In this document: one piece after another, positions 33,908 through 42,140 of the stretch
How positions within the stretch are numbered: the stretch's first letter is position 1
How the letters are laid out: each line of letters opens with the position of its first letter
NCBI GenBank assembly: GCA_964561605.1
Contig: CAZLQD010000022.1
Span: forward strand, 1 to 64,000
DNA from: JALUZX01 sp964561605
GTDB taxonomy: Bacteria > Planctomycetota > UBA1135 > JALUZX01
Length of the DNA stretch: 64,000 nucleotides
Reading direction: 5' to 3'
Made by a program: the position numbers and the translations under genes
The notes under the pieces: generated by a model
The model's input: the letters and a program-made list of their open reading frames with translations, nothing else
What the model was told of the DNA's origin: nothing
Databases searched by the model: none

Positions 33908-34265
33908 GTTCGGGTTCCTTTCTTCCTTGGTATCGAATCCTGGAGAACCCAGGGTGAGAAGAAAAGCCCCAAAAAGGACCGGCACCCCCTCTCCTGGACC
34001 CTGCCGGAAAATTCCGATGGGATAGAGGTTGCACGAACCGGCCGGGAGACCCGGCCCCTCCCGACCAGAGAACCGCCATGCCGAACCCCAGCCGCCAGAT
34101 CCTCTCCCCCCACCCGGGAGGCTTCCCGGGTGGGTCCCCTCCCTGGGGAAAACGGCTGGATCGCAGGCTCCGAGGCCCGGCGACCTCCCCCTCCCCGCGG
34201 ACGGGTTCCCCACCTCCCGCCCAAAGGGGCCTCCAGGGCGGCCTCCCACGGGAAAGGAGGAAAAG
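33908..34265. promoter_or_regulatory. Divergent intergenic region with two strong stem-loops
   Basis: This 358-bp gap separates asnB (minus) from the PIG-L gene (plus). GGCCGGG (34040-34046) pairs with CCCGGCC (34050-34056). CCCACCCGGGA (34109-34119) pairs perfectly with TCCCGGGTGGG (34124-34134) around GGCT. They could be leader attenuators or operator palindromes for the plus-strand operon. No clear sigma-70 boxes or riboswitch class is recognised. Confidence 0.4.
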
Positions 34266-35192
34266 ATGACCCGGTCCATCCCGGCCCGGGCGGCCCGGCG
34301 GGTTCTCTGGTCCCTCCTCCGGAGCCGGGCGAAGACGAGCCCCTCCCAAGAGGACCTTTCCGCCCCGGCCCTCTTCCTCTCCCCCCACAAAGACGACGAA
34401 ACCCTCGGAGCCGGCGCCACCCTCCTTTCCAAGGTCGCCGCCGGGGCCCCGGTGAAGATCCTCTTCTTCACCGACGGCAGGAACTCCTGCCAGGGACTGA
34501 TGTCCCCCCGGGAGCTCTCGGCCCTCCGGACAGAAGAGGCCCTGGCGGCGGGAAGCAAGATGGGCCTGGGAAAGGAAGACCTCATCTTCCTGGAGCTGGA
34601 GGACTCCAGGCTGGAAGACTTCCACGACCAGGCCGTCCAGGGTGTCCTGGCCGCCTTGGAGGACTTCCGCCCCCGGGAGGTCTACATCCCCTACAAGGGC
34701 GAAACCATAGAAGACCACCTGGCCGCCCGCCGGGCCTCCCTGGAGGCCCTTTCCCGGGCCGGCCGGCCCGTGAGGGTTCACGAGTATCCCGTGTGGTTCT
34801 GGTTCGCCTGGCCCTGGGTGACCATCCCCAGGCTGGCCCTGAGAGAAAAACCCGCCTGGATCTTCTCGGGCCTGGCTTCTGGGTTCCGCCTTCTCCTGGA
34901 CTTCAACCGCCTGGTCCCAACAGAGGGCCTCCTGGAAAGGAAGCGGGAAATCCTGGCCTGCTACAAGTCCCAAACCACAAAGCTGGCGGACGATCCCCGG
35001 TGGACCACTCTCGGCGAAATCGGGGACGGAGCCTTCCTGGAATGTTTCTTCCGGGCCTACGAGCCCTTCCACTCCTATGATCTCTCTCCTTCCACGGAGG
35101 AAACTTTGGATTCCAAGAATCCTCCCCTTCCTGCCGAAATCAATAAGGAAGAAGGAGTAACGTCGGCCCCCAACTCCAGGAAAGGTTCATGA
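34266..35192 (+). CDS. PIG-L/LmbE family deacetylase
   Basis: This 308-residue protein contains the zinc-binding LSPHKDDETLGAG (PHxDDE motif) and a later HL of the family. PIG-L enzymes remove N-acetyl groups from GlcNAc-containing glycolipids and sugars. The start is ATG 34266 with AAAGGAGGAAAA. The stop overlaps the next gene (ATGA). Position and neighbours indicate modification of a surface-polysaccharide precursor. Confidence 0.85.
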   Translation: MTRSIPARAARRVLWSLLRSRAKTSPSQEDLSAPALFLSPHKDDETLGAGATLLSKVAAGAPVKILFFTDGRNSCQGLMSPRELSALRTEEALAAGSKMGLGKEDLIFLELEDSRLEDFHDQAVQGVLAALEDFRPREVYIPYKGETIEDHLAARRASLEALSRAGRPVRVHEYPVWFWFAWPWVTIPRLALREKPAWIFSGLASGFRLLLDFNRLVPTEGLLERKREILACYKSQTTKLADDPRWTTLGEIGDGAFLECFFRAYEPFHSYDLSPSTEETLDSKNPPLPAEINKEEGVTSAPNSRKGS

Positions 35193-36277
35193 GAGTCACC
35201 TTCCTCTTGCCCTATGCGGATCTCTCCGGCGGAGTCCGGGTGGTCTCCATCCATGCAAGGAAACTCCTGGAGCGGGGTCACCAAGTCCAAGTGGTCTCCT
35301 TCTTCCAAAAGGCCCCTTCTCTCAAAGACCGCCTCAAAGCCCTCTTCACGCGCACGAACCTCGAAATCCTGGAGAAACAGGGCCCCAGCCACCTGGACAC
35401 TTCCGAGGTCCCCTGGAGGATCCTGAAAAGCCCGGCGGCCCTGGAAGACTGCACCCTTCCCGAGGCCGACCTTCTGGTCACCACCTGGTGGGAGACCGTG
35501 GAGTGGACCAGGGGACTCTCCCTCTCCCGGGGGATTCCCGTCCATTTCGTCCAGGCCTACGAGGTCTTCGGAGGCCCCGAGGAGAAGATCCACGAGATCC
35601 TCTCCATGCCGACCTTCAAGATCACCGTCTCCCGCTGGCTCAAAGATCTCCTGGAAAAGAAATTCGGCCACGACCCGGACCGGATCGCCCTGGTCCCAAA
35701 TACGGTGGACACAGAATTCTTCCAAGCGCCACCCCGGGGGAAGCAGGCCGTTCCCAGGGTGGGCGTGATCTACACAACCACCCACAACAAGGGCTGCGAC
35801 CTGGCTATCGACGCCTTCGAAAAGGCCCGCCGGACGGAGCCCCGCCTCCAACTGGTCTCCTTCGGGAAGATCCCCAAGCCCGAACTCCCCCGGGGTGCCT
35901 CCTACTTCGTATCTCCCCCCCAGGAGAAGATCCCCTCGATCTACGCCTCCTGCGACGCCTGGATCTTCTCGGGGAGGAACGAGGGCTTCGGCCTCCCCAT
36001 CCTGGAAGCCATGGCCTGCCGCACCCCCGTGGCGGCCACCCCGGCGGGAGCGGCCCCTGAAATCCTGAAGAAGGGGGGCGGAATCCTCGTCCAGGATTTC
36101 AGTTCCGACTCCCTGGCCGAGGCCATCCTGGAGATCGTCTCCCTGGAGGATTCGTCCTGGCGGAAACTATCGGAAAAGGCCAGGGAGTCCGTGCTCGGAT
36201 ACACCTGGGACGACGCGGCGGACCTCTTCGAAAAGGCCCTGGAGAAAGCCCTCCGGAAAGGAGGCGGCGGGAAGTAG
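35189..36277 (+). CDS. Glycosyltransferase family 4
   Basis: This 362-residue GT-B enzyme has MRVTFLLPYADLSGGVRVVS at the N-terminus (GGxxR loop), VPNTVDTEFF, and the C-terminal donor-binding FSGRNEGFGLPILEAMACRT (E-x7-E). It is retaining, with the donor not predictable. It is coupled to the PIG-L gene by a 4-base overlap, so the two act together. Confidence 0.9.
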   Translation: MRVTFLLPYADLSGGVRVVSIHARKLLERGHQVQVVSFFQKAPSLKDRLKALFTRTNLEILEKQGPSHLDTSEVPWRILKSPAALEDCTLPEADLLVTTWWETVEWTRGLSLSRGIPVHFVQAYEVFGGPEEKIHEILSMPTFKITVSRWLKDLLEKKFGHDPDRIALVPNTVDTEFFQAPPRGKQAVPRVGVIYTTTHNKGCDLAIDAFEKARRTEPRLQLVSFGKIPKPELPRGASYFVSPPQEKIPSIYASCDAWIFSGRNEGFGLPILEAMACRTPVAATPAGAAPEILKKGGGILVQDFSSDSLAEAILEIVSLEDSSWRKLSEKARESVLGYTWDDAADLFEKALEKALRKGGGGK

Positions 36278-36333
36278 AAGCCCCTTTTCCGCAGTCCTTC
36301 TTCCCCCGCCTCCCCCCGATCGACCCTTCCGGC

Positions 36334-36600
36334 TCAGCCCTTCTTGGTCTCGACGAACCGGGCGATCTTCTCGATGGATCCGAAGTTTTCCGGGGTCAGG
36401 TCCTCGTCGTCCACCTCGACGCCGAAGGCCTCCTCAACGTAGGCAACCATCTCCATGAACTTCGTCGAGTCCAGGATCCCCGCCTCCATCAGGTCCGTTC
36501 CGGCCTCGACGGCGTCGGCTTTCCCGTAACAGAACTCCCGGACCACGAAGGACGTGATCTTCTCCAGGATCTCTTCCATCTTCACCGTCTGTCCGTTCAT
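36334..36600 (-). CDS. Acyl carrier protein-like
   Basis: This 88-residue four-helix protein has the phosphopantetheine site GILDSTKFMEMV (Ser of DS) and an acidic helix AFGVEVDDEDLTPENFGSI. I start it at ATG 36600 (MNGQTVK) rather than at the upstream TTG. Dedicated ACPs of this kind occur in exosortase-type EPS loci, where they may supply acyl groups. The genes to its right on the same strand include the Wza-like lipoprotein. Confidence 0.85.
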   Translation of the reverse strand: MNGQTVKMEEILEKITSFVVREFCYGKADAVEAGTDLMEAGILDSTKFMEMVAYVEEAFGVEVDDEDLTPENFGSIEKIARFVETKKG

Positions 36601-36623
36601 TCCGGCCGCCCCTTTCCCCTTTT

Positions 36624-37337
36624 TCAATTTCTTGCACTCGATCCCACGTAGGCCCCCACGACCGTTCCCGGCTGTATGGGCAGGAGCCTTCGAATGTAGA
36701 GTTCCACCCAGTTACCCACATCCGCAACTCCGCTGGTCTGGACGAAGACCGCGTCGTTGGGAAGAAGAGGGATGTCCGGCCCGCCCTCGTAGGCGATCTT
36801 GTTCAAGTCGATCCTGTAGAAAAAGGGTTTCCCGTCCCTCCCCTGCCTGAGGAGGAAGACCTCGGAGGTCTTGGCCGTGATCATGAATCCCCCCGCCGCC
36901 AGGACGGCCCGCATGAGGGTCATCCCCGGCCTGTAGGGTATGGCCTCACCGCCCCGGCGGACCTCCCCCCCCACGTAGACCACCTGCTCGGAAGGCTCCA
37001 TGAGAGTCACGTCCACGCTCGGCTGGGAGAAGATCTTCCCGTATCGGTCGGTCAATTCCTTGCGGAGGGACTCCAAGGTCATCCCCGAACAATTCAAGCT
37101 CCCGACTTTGAGAAAGGCGGCGCTCCCCTTGGGATCCACCACCACCTCCTGGGTGAGATCGGGCTGCCCCTCCAGGGTCACCCTGAGACGGTCTCCGGGC
37201 TGTACCGTATACCTGTTCCTCATGAAATCCGCCCACTGTCCCAGCAGGACCTTGGGATCGGTCCTGGGGGAAGCGCAACTCCACAAGAGAAGGGCCGCAC
37301 CAAGGCCGGCCCCGAAATACCTGGAAAGACGCATCAT
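36624..37337 (-). CDS. Polysaccharide export lipoprotein (Wza/SLBB type)
   Basis: This 237-residue protein has a lipoprotein signal peptide with lipobox LLLWSCAS. The polysaccharide export domain (YTVQPGDRLRVTLEGQPDL, then VVVDPKGSAAF) is followed by an SLBB-like segment (VYVGGEVRRGGEAIPYRPG, then LMRAVLAAGGF). It should form or plug the outer-membrane exit for exopolysaccharide. The ACP gene follows 23 bp downstream of its stop. Confidence 0.9.
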   Translation of the reverse strand: MMRLSRYFGAGLGAALLLWSCASPRTDPKVLLGQWADFMRNRYTVQPGDRLRVTLEGQPDLTQEVVVDPKGSAAFLKVGSLNCSGMTLESLRKELTDRYGKIFSQPSVDVTLMEPSEQVVYVGGEVRRGGEAIPYRPGMTLMRAVLAAGGFMITAKTSEVFLLRQGRDGKPFFYRIDLNKIAYEGGPDIPLLPNDAVFVQTSGVADVGNWVELYIRRLLPIQPGTVVGAYVGSSARN

Positions 37338-37499
37338 GGCAGGGTTCTCCCTCCCGGATCTCCTGGGTCTCCTCCCTTTCCGCCTCCCGTCTCATTTCGG
37401 AGGAAAGGACCGGCCGTCTCAAGTCTCTTCCCCCGGCCCCCGGGCTGGAAGCCCCTTTTTGCCTTTCCAGGCCGCCCCACCCTGCTCCAGGATGGGGTC

Positions 37500-38243
37500 A
37501 TGGCGGCCCGACTTCCAGCCATGACCGTGGTGATCCCCTGCCGGGACGAAGAGGCGGCCCTTCCGGGCCTGGCCGGGGCCCTGGCTCCCTGGCGGGAGAT
37601 CCCCGGCCTGGAGCTCCTCTTCGTGGACGACGGAAGCACCGACGGGACCCGGAAGGCCGTGGAGGCCCACTTCCCCGGCGCCCGGCTCCTCTCCCACCAG
37701 GCTCCCCGGGGCCTGGGTGCGGCCCTCAAGACGGGAACCTCCGCCGCCTCGGGGGAGCTGGTCGCCTGGTTCGACGCCGACGCTTCCTACGACCCGGCCC
37801 TCCTTCCAGAGATGGCCCGCCTCCTCGTGGAGGAGGAGGCCCATGCCGTCCTGGCCTCCCCCTGGCACCCCCGCGGTGGGGCCCTGGGCGTGCCCAAGAG
37901 CCGCCTCCTCCCCAGCGTGGCCGTCTCCCGGCTCTACCGGCTCCTGGGCCCGGGCCGCCTCTACACCTACACGGGTCTCTTCCGGGTCCACCGGAAAGAC
38001 CTCCTCCTGCGGGCCCTCCCCGAAAGAGACGGTTTTCCCGGTGTTACCGAGAGTCTCCTTCGCCTTCTTCTCCTTGGAGGAAAGGTCCTGGAGGTTCCCG
38101 CCGTTCTCCACACGCGGAAGGCCGGCGCCTCCAAGATGCGGATTCTCCAGGTCGCGGCGGGCCACCTGGAACTCCTGGGCGCCCTCCTCCTTGGCAAACT
38201 CGGCCCCCAACGAGAAAAAAGGACCCCATGCGCCGACCTCTGA
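37500..38243 (+). CDS. Glycosyltransferase family 2
   Basis: This 247-residue GT-A enzyme has MTVVIPCRDEEAALPGL, VDDGSTDGT (nucleotide binding) and WFDADASYDPALL (DxD). It resembles dolichyl-/undecaprenyl-phosphate sugar transferases without C-terminal TM helices. It overlaps the start of the aminotransferase gene by 16 bp, so it is the first gene of a four-gene plus-strand operon. Confidence 0.88.
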   Translation: MAARLPAMTVVIPCRDEEAALPGLAGALAPWREIPGLELLFVDDGSTDGTRKAVEAHFPGARLLSHQAPRGLGAALKTGTSAASGELVAWFDADASYDPALLPEMARLLVEEEAHAVLASPWHPRGGALGVPKSRLLPSVAVSRLYRLLGPGRLYTYTGLFRVHRKDLLLRALPERDGFPGVTESLLRLLLLGGKVLEVPAVLHTRKAGASKMRILQVAAGHLELLGALLLGKLGPQREKRTPCADL

Positions 38244-39448
38244 ACCTGCCCTCCGACCGGAATGCCGGCGGCCGGACTTTGGGAGAAGAAGAACTCTCCC
38301 TCCTGGAGGAAGTCCTCCGCTCGGGGAAACTCAACTCCACGGGAGGCACCATGGTCCCCCGCTTCGAGGAGGAGTTCGCCCGCCTCCAGGGGCTTCCCCA
38401 CGCCGTGGCCCTCTCCTCGGGGAGCGCCGCCGTCCACACGGCCCTGGCCGCCCTGGACCTGGAGCCCGGCGACGAAGTGATCACATCCCCCGTGACGGAC
38501 ATGGGGGCCATCGCCCCCATCCTCTGGCAAGGTGCGATCCCCGTCTTCTGCGACCTGGACCCCCGGACCCTCCTGGTGACGGCCGACACCATACGGGCGA
38601 AGATCACCTCCAGGACGAAGGCCGTCGTGGTGACCCACCTGTTCGGCCACCCCTGCGCCATGGACGAGATCCTCGAGGCGGTAGGGAACATCCCCGTGGT
38701 GGAAGACTGCGCCCAGGCCCCGCTGGCCGAATGGAAGGGCCGCCTGGCCGGCACCTTCGGGACCTTCGCCGCCTACAGCTTCCAGCAAGGCAAGCACATC
38801 ACCTGCGGCGAAGGAGGCATCCTGCTCACGGCGGACCCCGAACTGGCCCGCCGGGCCCGTCTCTTCGTCAACAAGGGCTGGCCTTACGGTGAGCCGAATC
38901 CGGACCACGAGTTCCTGGCCATGAACTTCCGGATGACCGAACTCCAAGGGGCCGTCCTCCTGGGCCAACTTCCCAAGCTCCCCGGAGTGGTCCGAAGCCG
39001 CCGGGAGACGGCCCGCCTCATGGACGAGCTCCTGGCGGGCATCCCGGGAGTGGAACCTCCCCCCCGGCCCGGGGAAGGCGAGCATTCCTACTGGAGGTAT
39101 ACTCTCCAGGTCGACGGGGAGACCCTTCCGGGGGGAGCCGCCGCCCTGGCGGAGATCCTCGGGAGGAACGGCCTTCCAGCCGCGCCCCACTACGTGGGAA
39201 AGCCGGCCTTCCAGCTCCGGGTCTTCCGGGAAAGGCGCACCCTGGGGAGGAGCCGGTGGCCCTGGGAGGGCTCCCGGCCCGGGGAGACCTTCCCCCCGGA
39301 GGATCCGGCGGACTTTCCCGGCACCTTCCAGGGCCTGGAGCGGGCCCTGGTCCTTCCCTGGAACGAACGCTATACCTCCCGGGACGTGGAGGAGATGGCC
39401 GCCCTCATCCGGGAGGCCGTGCAGACCCTCCGATCCCAGCCGGAGTAG
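38228..39448 (+). CDS. DegT/DnrJ/EryC1/StrS sugar aminotransferase
   Basis: This 406-residue PLP enzyme has HAVALSSGSAAVHTAL, the PLP Asp in VVEDCAQAPLAEW, and Schiff-base Lys in SFQQGKHITCGEGGI. It transaminates a keto-sugar nucleotide. With the oxidoreductase and acetyltransferase that follow it matches WbpE/WbpB/WbpD of UDP-2,3-diacetamido-2,3-dideoxyglucuronate synthesis (inference from the set). Confidence 0.9.
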   Translation: MRRPLNLPSDRNAGGRTLGEEELSLLEEVLRSGKLNSTGGTMVPRFEEEFARLQGLPHAVALSSGSAAVHTALAALDLEPGDEVITSPVTDMGAIAPILWQGAIPVFCDLDPRTLLVTADTIRAKITSRTKAVVVTHLFGHPCAMDEILEAVGNIPVVEDCAQAPLAEWKGRLAGTFGTFAAYSFQQGKHITCGEGGILLTADPELARRARLFVNKGWPYGEPNPDHEFLAMNFRMTELQGAVLLGQLPKLPGVVRSRRETARLMDELLAGIPGVEPPPRPGEGEHSYWRYTLQVDGETLPGGAAALAEILGRNGLPAAPHYVGKPAFQLRVFRERRTLGRSRWPWEGSRPGETFPPEDPADFPGTFQGLERALVLPWNERYTSRDVEEMAALIREAVQTLRSQPE

Positions 39449-39451
39449 CCC

Positions 39452-40456
39452 ATGGATTCCTTGGAGACTCGATTTCCCCTCCTGCTCGTCGGCGCCGGCC
39501 GCTGGGGCCGGGCCTGGATCCAGGCTCTCTCCCGGCGCCTCCCCGAAGCGGAAGGCGCCGAGATCCTGGCCGCCTGCGACCCCGATCCCGGGGCGGGCCC
39601 AGCCGCCCTGAGCCTGGAGAAGGGACTCGTCGAGCCCGACCTGGAGAGGATCCTGGAGAAGGTGGAACCCGCCGGGGCCGTCCTGGCCACTCCCCCCCAC
39701 ACCCACGCCGAACTGGCCCGCCGGCTCCTCCGGGCGGGGATCCCCGTCCTCTGCGAGAAGCCCTTGGCCCCCACCCTGGAGGACTCCCGGGCCATGCTGG
39801 AGGCCGCCGCCAGGGAGGGAACGCCCCTCTTCCTGGCCTCGAAGTACCGCTTCTGTCCCGACGTGAAGAGGGCCGGCGAGATCCTGGCCTCGGGCGCCCT
39901 GGGCGAGCCCCTCACCTGCCTGGTCTACTTCTCCGGGTTCTTCCCCGTGGAAGGAACCTGGCGGGCCAGGCCCGAACTCTCCGGGGGAGGGGTGGTGGCC
40001 GACAACGCCCCCCACGTGGCGGACCTGGCCCGCCTGATGCTGGGTCCGGCGGAAGGGGCCTGGGCCTTCCCCCTTCCCAAGGTCCAGGACGTGCCCGTCG
40101 AGGACTCGGCCTGGGTCCATTTCCGTCACAGGGCAGGCAAGCTGACCACGGCCTTCCTCTCCTGGTCCCTGGCGCCGGTCCATCCCTGGTATTGCCAGGT
40201 GGAGTGCACCGAAGGATCCCTCCTCCTGGGATGGAAGGAGTCCCGCCACCACGTGAAGGACGCCCCCGACTGGGTGGTCTTCGGCGGAGGGTTCGACCGG
40301 GACCTGGCCCTGGCCTCCATGGCCGGTGCCTTCGCCCGGGCCGTCCGGGGGGAGGAGCCCTTCCCCATGAGCACCGAAGAAGCCCTGGACACGGCCCGGG
40401 CATCCTCGGCGGCGGTCCGCTCCCTGGATACGGGCCGGATGGAGGCGATCCTTTGA
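39452..40456 (+). CDS. Gfo/Idh/MocA-type sugar-nucleotide oxidoreductase
   Basis: This 334-residue protein has an N-terminal Rossmann fold (LLVGAGRWGRAW), a catalytic CEKPLA motif and a C-terminal alpha/beta domain. It is a likely NAD-dependent 3-dehydrogenase of a UDP-sugar acid (WbpB-like). It begins 4 bases after the aminotransferase and its stop overlaps the next start. Confidence 0.88.
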   Translation: MDSLETRFPLLLVGAGRWGRAWIQALSRRLPEAEGAEILAACDPDPGAGPAALSLEKGLVEPDLERILEKVEPAGAVLATPPHTHAELARRLLRAGIPVLCEKPLAPTLEDSRAMLEAAAREGTPLFLASKYRFCPDVKRAGEILASGALGEPLTCLVYFSGFFPVEGTWRARPELSGGGVVADNAPHVADLARLMLGPAEGAWAFPLPKVQDVPVEDSAWVHFRHRAGKLTTAFLSWSLAPVHPWYCQVECTEGSLLLGWKESRHHVKDAPDWVVFGGGFDRDLALASMAGAFARAVRGEEPFPMSTEEALDTARASSAAVRSLDTGRMEAIL

Positions 40457-41061
40457 CGGGCCCCACCAGGCCTCCCAGGATTCATCCCACGGCCCTGGTG
40501 GAAGAAGGGGTCCGGATCGGCGAAGGGACCGCCCTCTGGGACGGTGTCCACATCCGGCGGGGCACCACCATAGGAAGGTCCTGCATCCTGGGCGAGAAGA
40601 CCTACGTGGCCTACGACGTCCGGATCGGCGACCTGGTCAAGATCAACGCCCACGTATACATCTGCACGGGCGTCACCCTCGAGGACGGGGTGATGGTGGC
40701 GGCGGGGGTGATCTTCACCAACGACCGCTTCCCCCGGGCGGCGGACCCGGACCTGCGGGAACTCCTCCCCTCCGAGCCCGGGGAAGAGACCGAACACACC
40801 CTGGTGAAGGAAGGGGCCACCCTGGGATCGGGAGCCGTCATCGGCCCAGGCGTGACCATAGGAAAGTGGGCCATGGTGGGCATGGGGTCGGTGGTCACCA
40901 GGGACGTCCCCGACTTCGCCCTGGTCCTGGGAAACCCGGCGGCCCGGGCGGGCTGGGTCTGCCGGTGCGGAAAGAAGCTTCCCGACGCTTCCAGGCCGGT
41001 CTGTCCCTCCTGCGGGCGGGCCTACCGGCTCCTGGAGGGGGAGGGCCTGGCCGAGGATTGA
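40453..41061 (+). CDS. Hexapeptide N-acetyltransferase (WbpD-like) with C-terminal zinc-ribbon
   Basis: This 202-residue left-handed beta-helix protein (PRIHPTALVEEGVRIGEGT, KINAHVYICTGVTLEDGVMV, then GVIFTNDRFPRA) is typical of 3-amino-sugar N-acetyltransferases. It uses a TTG start overlapping the preceding stop (TTGA). The last ~40 residues add CRCGKKLP and CPSCGRAY, a CxC/CxxC zinc-ribbon-like tail not usual for short WbpD proteins. It ends the operon. Confidence 0.85.
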   Translation: MTGPTRPPRIHPTALVEEGVRIGEGTALWDGVHIRRGTTIGRSCILGEKTYVAYDVRIGDLVKINAHVYICTGVTLEDGVMVAAGVIFTNDRFPRAADPDLRELLPSEPGEETEHTLVKEGATLGSGAVIGPGVTIGKWAMVGMGSVVTRDVPDFALVLGNPAARAGWVCRCGKKLPDASRPVCPSCGRAYRLLEGEGLAED

Positions 41062-41192
41062 AGACCTTGCCCCTCAAGGGGTTTCGTCCCACAATCCCCT
41101 TCCCGCGGACGTAGGAAGAAGGCTTTCTCTTCCCTGTTTCTTCCACGAGGCGGAAAAGGCCTCGTTCCACGGTGCATCCAGGAGGAAAGGCA

Positions 41193-42119
41193 ATGCCCGA
41201 GAACGTCGATGTCCTGATTCTGGGTTCCGGCCCGGCCGGCGAAACCGCCGCCATCTACGCCGCCAGGGCGGAGTTGAAGACGGTTGTCCTCACGGGCCTC
41301 CAGGCGGGCGGCCAACTCACGATCACCACGGAAGTGGAGAATTTTCCCGGCTTTCCCGAGGGCATCCAGGGGCCGGAGCTCATGGAGAAGTTCAACCGCC
41401 AGTCCGCCCGGTTCGGCGCCGAGCACAAGGTGGCGGAAGCAAAGAAGGTGGACCTCTCCAAGCGCCCCTTCCAGGTCTGGACCTCCTCGGGGGAAGAGCC
41501 CGACTTCCTGGCCCGGGCCCTGATCGTGGCCACGGGAGCCTCGGCCCGCTGGCTGGACCACCCCTCGGTGGAGCGCCTCAAGAACAAGGGGATCTCGGCC
41601 TGCGCGACTTGTGACGGCTTCTTCTTCCGGGACAAGGACATCTGCGTCGTCGGCGGCGGTGATTCCGCCATGGAGGAAGCCCTCTTCCTCTCCCGTTTCG
41701 GAAAGAGGGTGAGGATCATCCACAGGAGGGACCAGTTCCGGGCCTCCAAGGCCATGCAGAAGAAAGTATTCGAGAACCCCAAGATCGAGATCCTCTGGGA
41801 CACCGTCGTGGAGGAGGCCCTGGGAGAGGAGAGGCTCACAGGGCTCAGGCTCCGGAACGTGAAGACCGGCGAGGTCTGGGAGACCGAGACGGACGGGCTC
41901 TTCATGGCCCTGGGCCACGTGCCCAACACGGCCTTCCTGGAAGGACAGCTCGAGCTGGACGAGAAGGGCTACATCAAGACCGTCCCAGGCTCGGCCCGCA
42001 CCTCCGTGGAGGGGGTCTTCGCCTGCGGGGACGTGCAGGATCCGATCTACAGGCAGGCCATCACAGCGGCCGGCTCGGGTTGCATGGCCGCCATCGAGGC
42101 GGAACGGTTCCTGGGCTGA
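41193..42119 (+). CDS. trxB: Thioredoxin reductase
   Basis: This 308-residue FAD/NADPH flavoprotein has the FAD-binding LILGSGPAGETAAIYAA, the redox-active CATC (Cys137, Cys140), NADPH-binding VGGGDSAMEEA and FACGDV. It supplies electrons to thioredoxins. The start is ATG 41193 with GGAGGAAAGG. It could serve the methionine sulfoxide reductase and the putative selenoproteins indirectly (inference). Confidence 0.95.
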   Translation: MPENVDVLILGSGPAGETAAIYAARAELKTVVLTGLQAGGQLTITTEVENFPGFPEGIQGPELMEKFNRQSARFGAEHKVAEAKKVDLSKRPFQVWTSSGEEPDFLARALIVATGASARWLDHPSVERLKNKGISACATCDGFFFRDKDICVVGGGDSAMEEALFLSRFGKRVRIIHRRDQFRASKAMQKKVFENPKIEILWDTVVEEALGEERLTGLRLRNVKTGEVWETETDGLFMALGHVPNTAFLEGQLELDEKGYIKTVPGSARTSVEGVFACGDVQDPIYRQAITAAGSGCMAAIEAERFLG

Positions 42120-42140
42120 GAAAACCGGGAGGAGAGACCC

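Noticed and set aside
37967..40252. A ~760-codon minus-strand open frame over the sugar genes
   Set aside because: It is antisense to four well-supported genes and encodes no recognisable domain.
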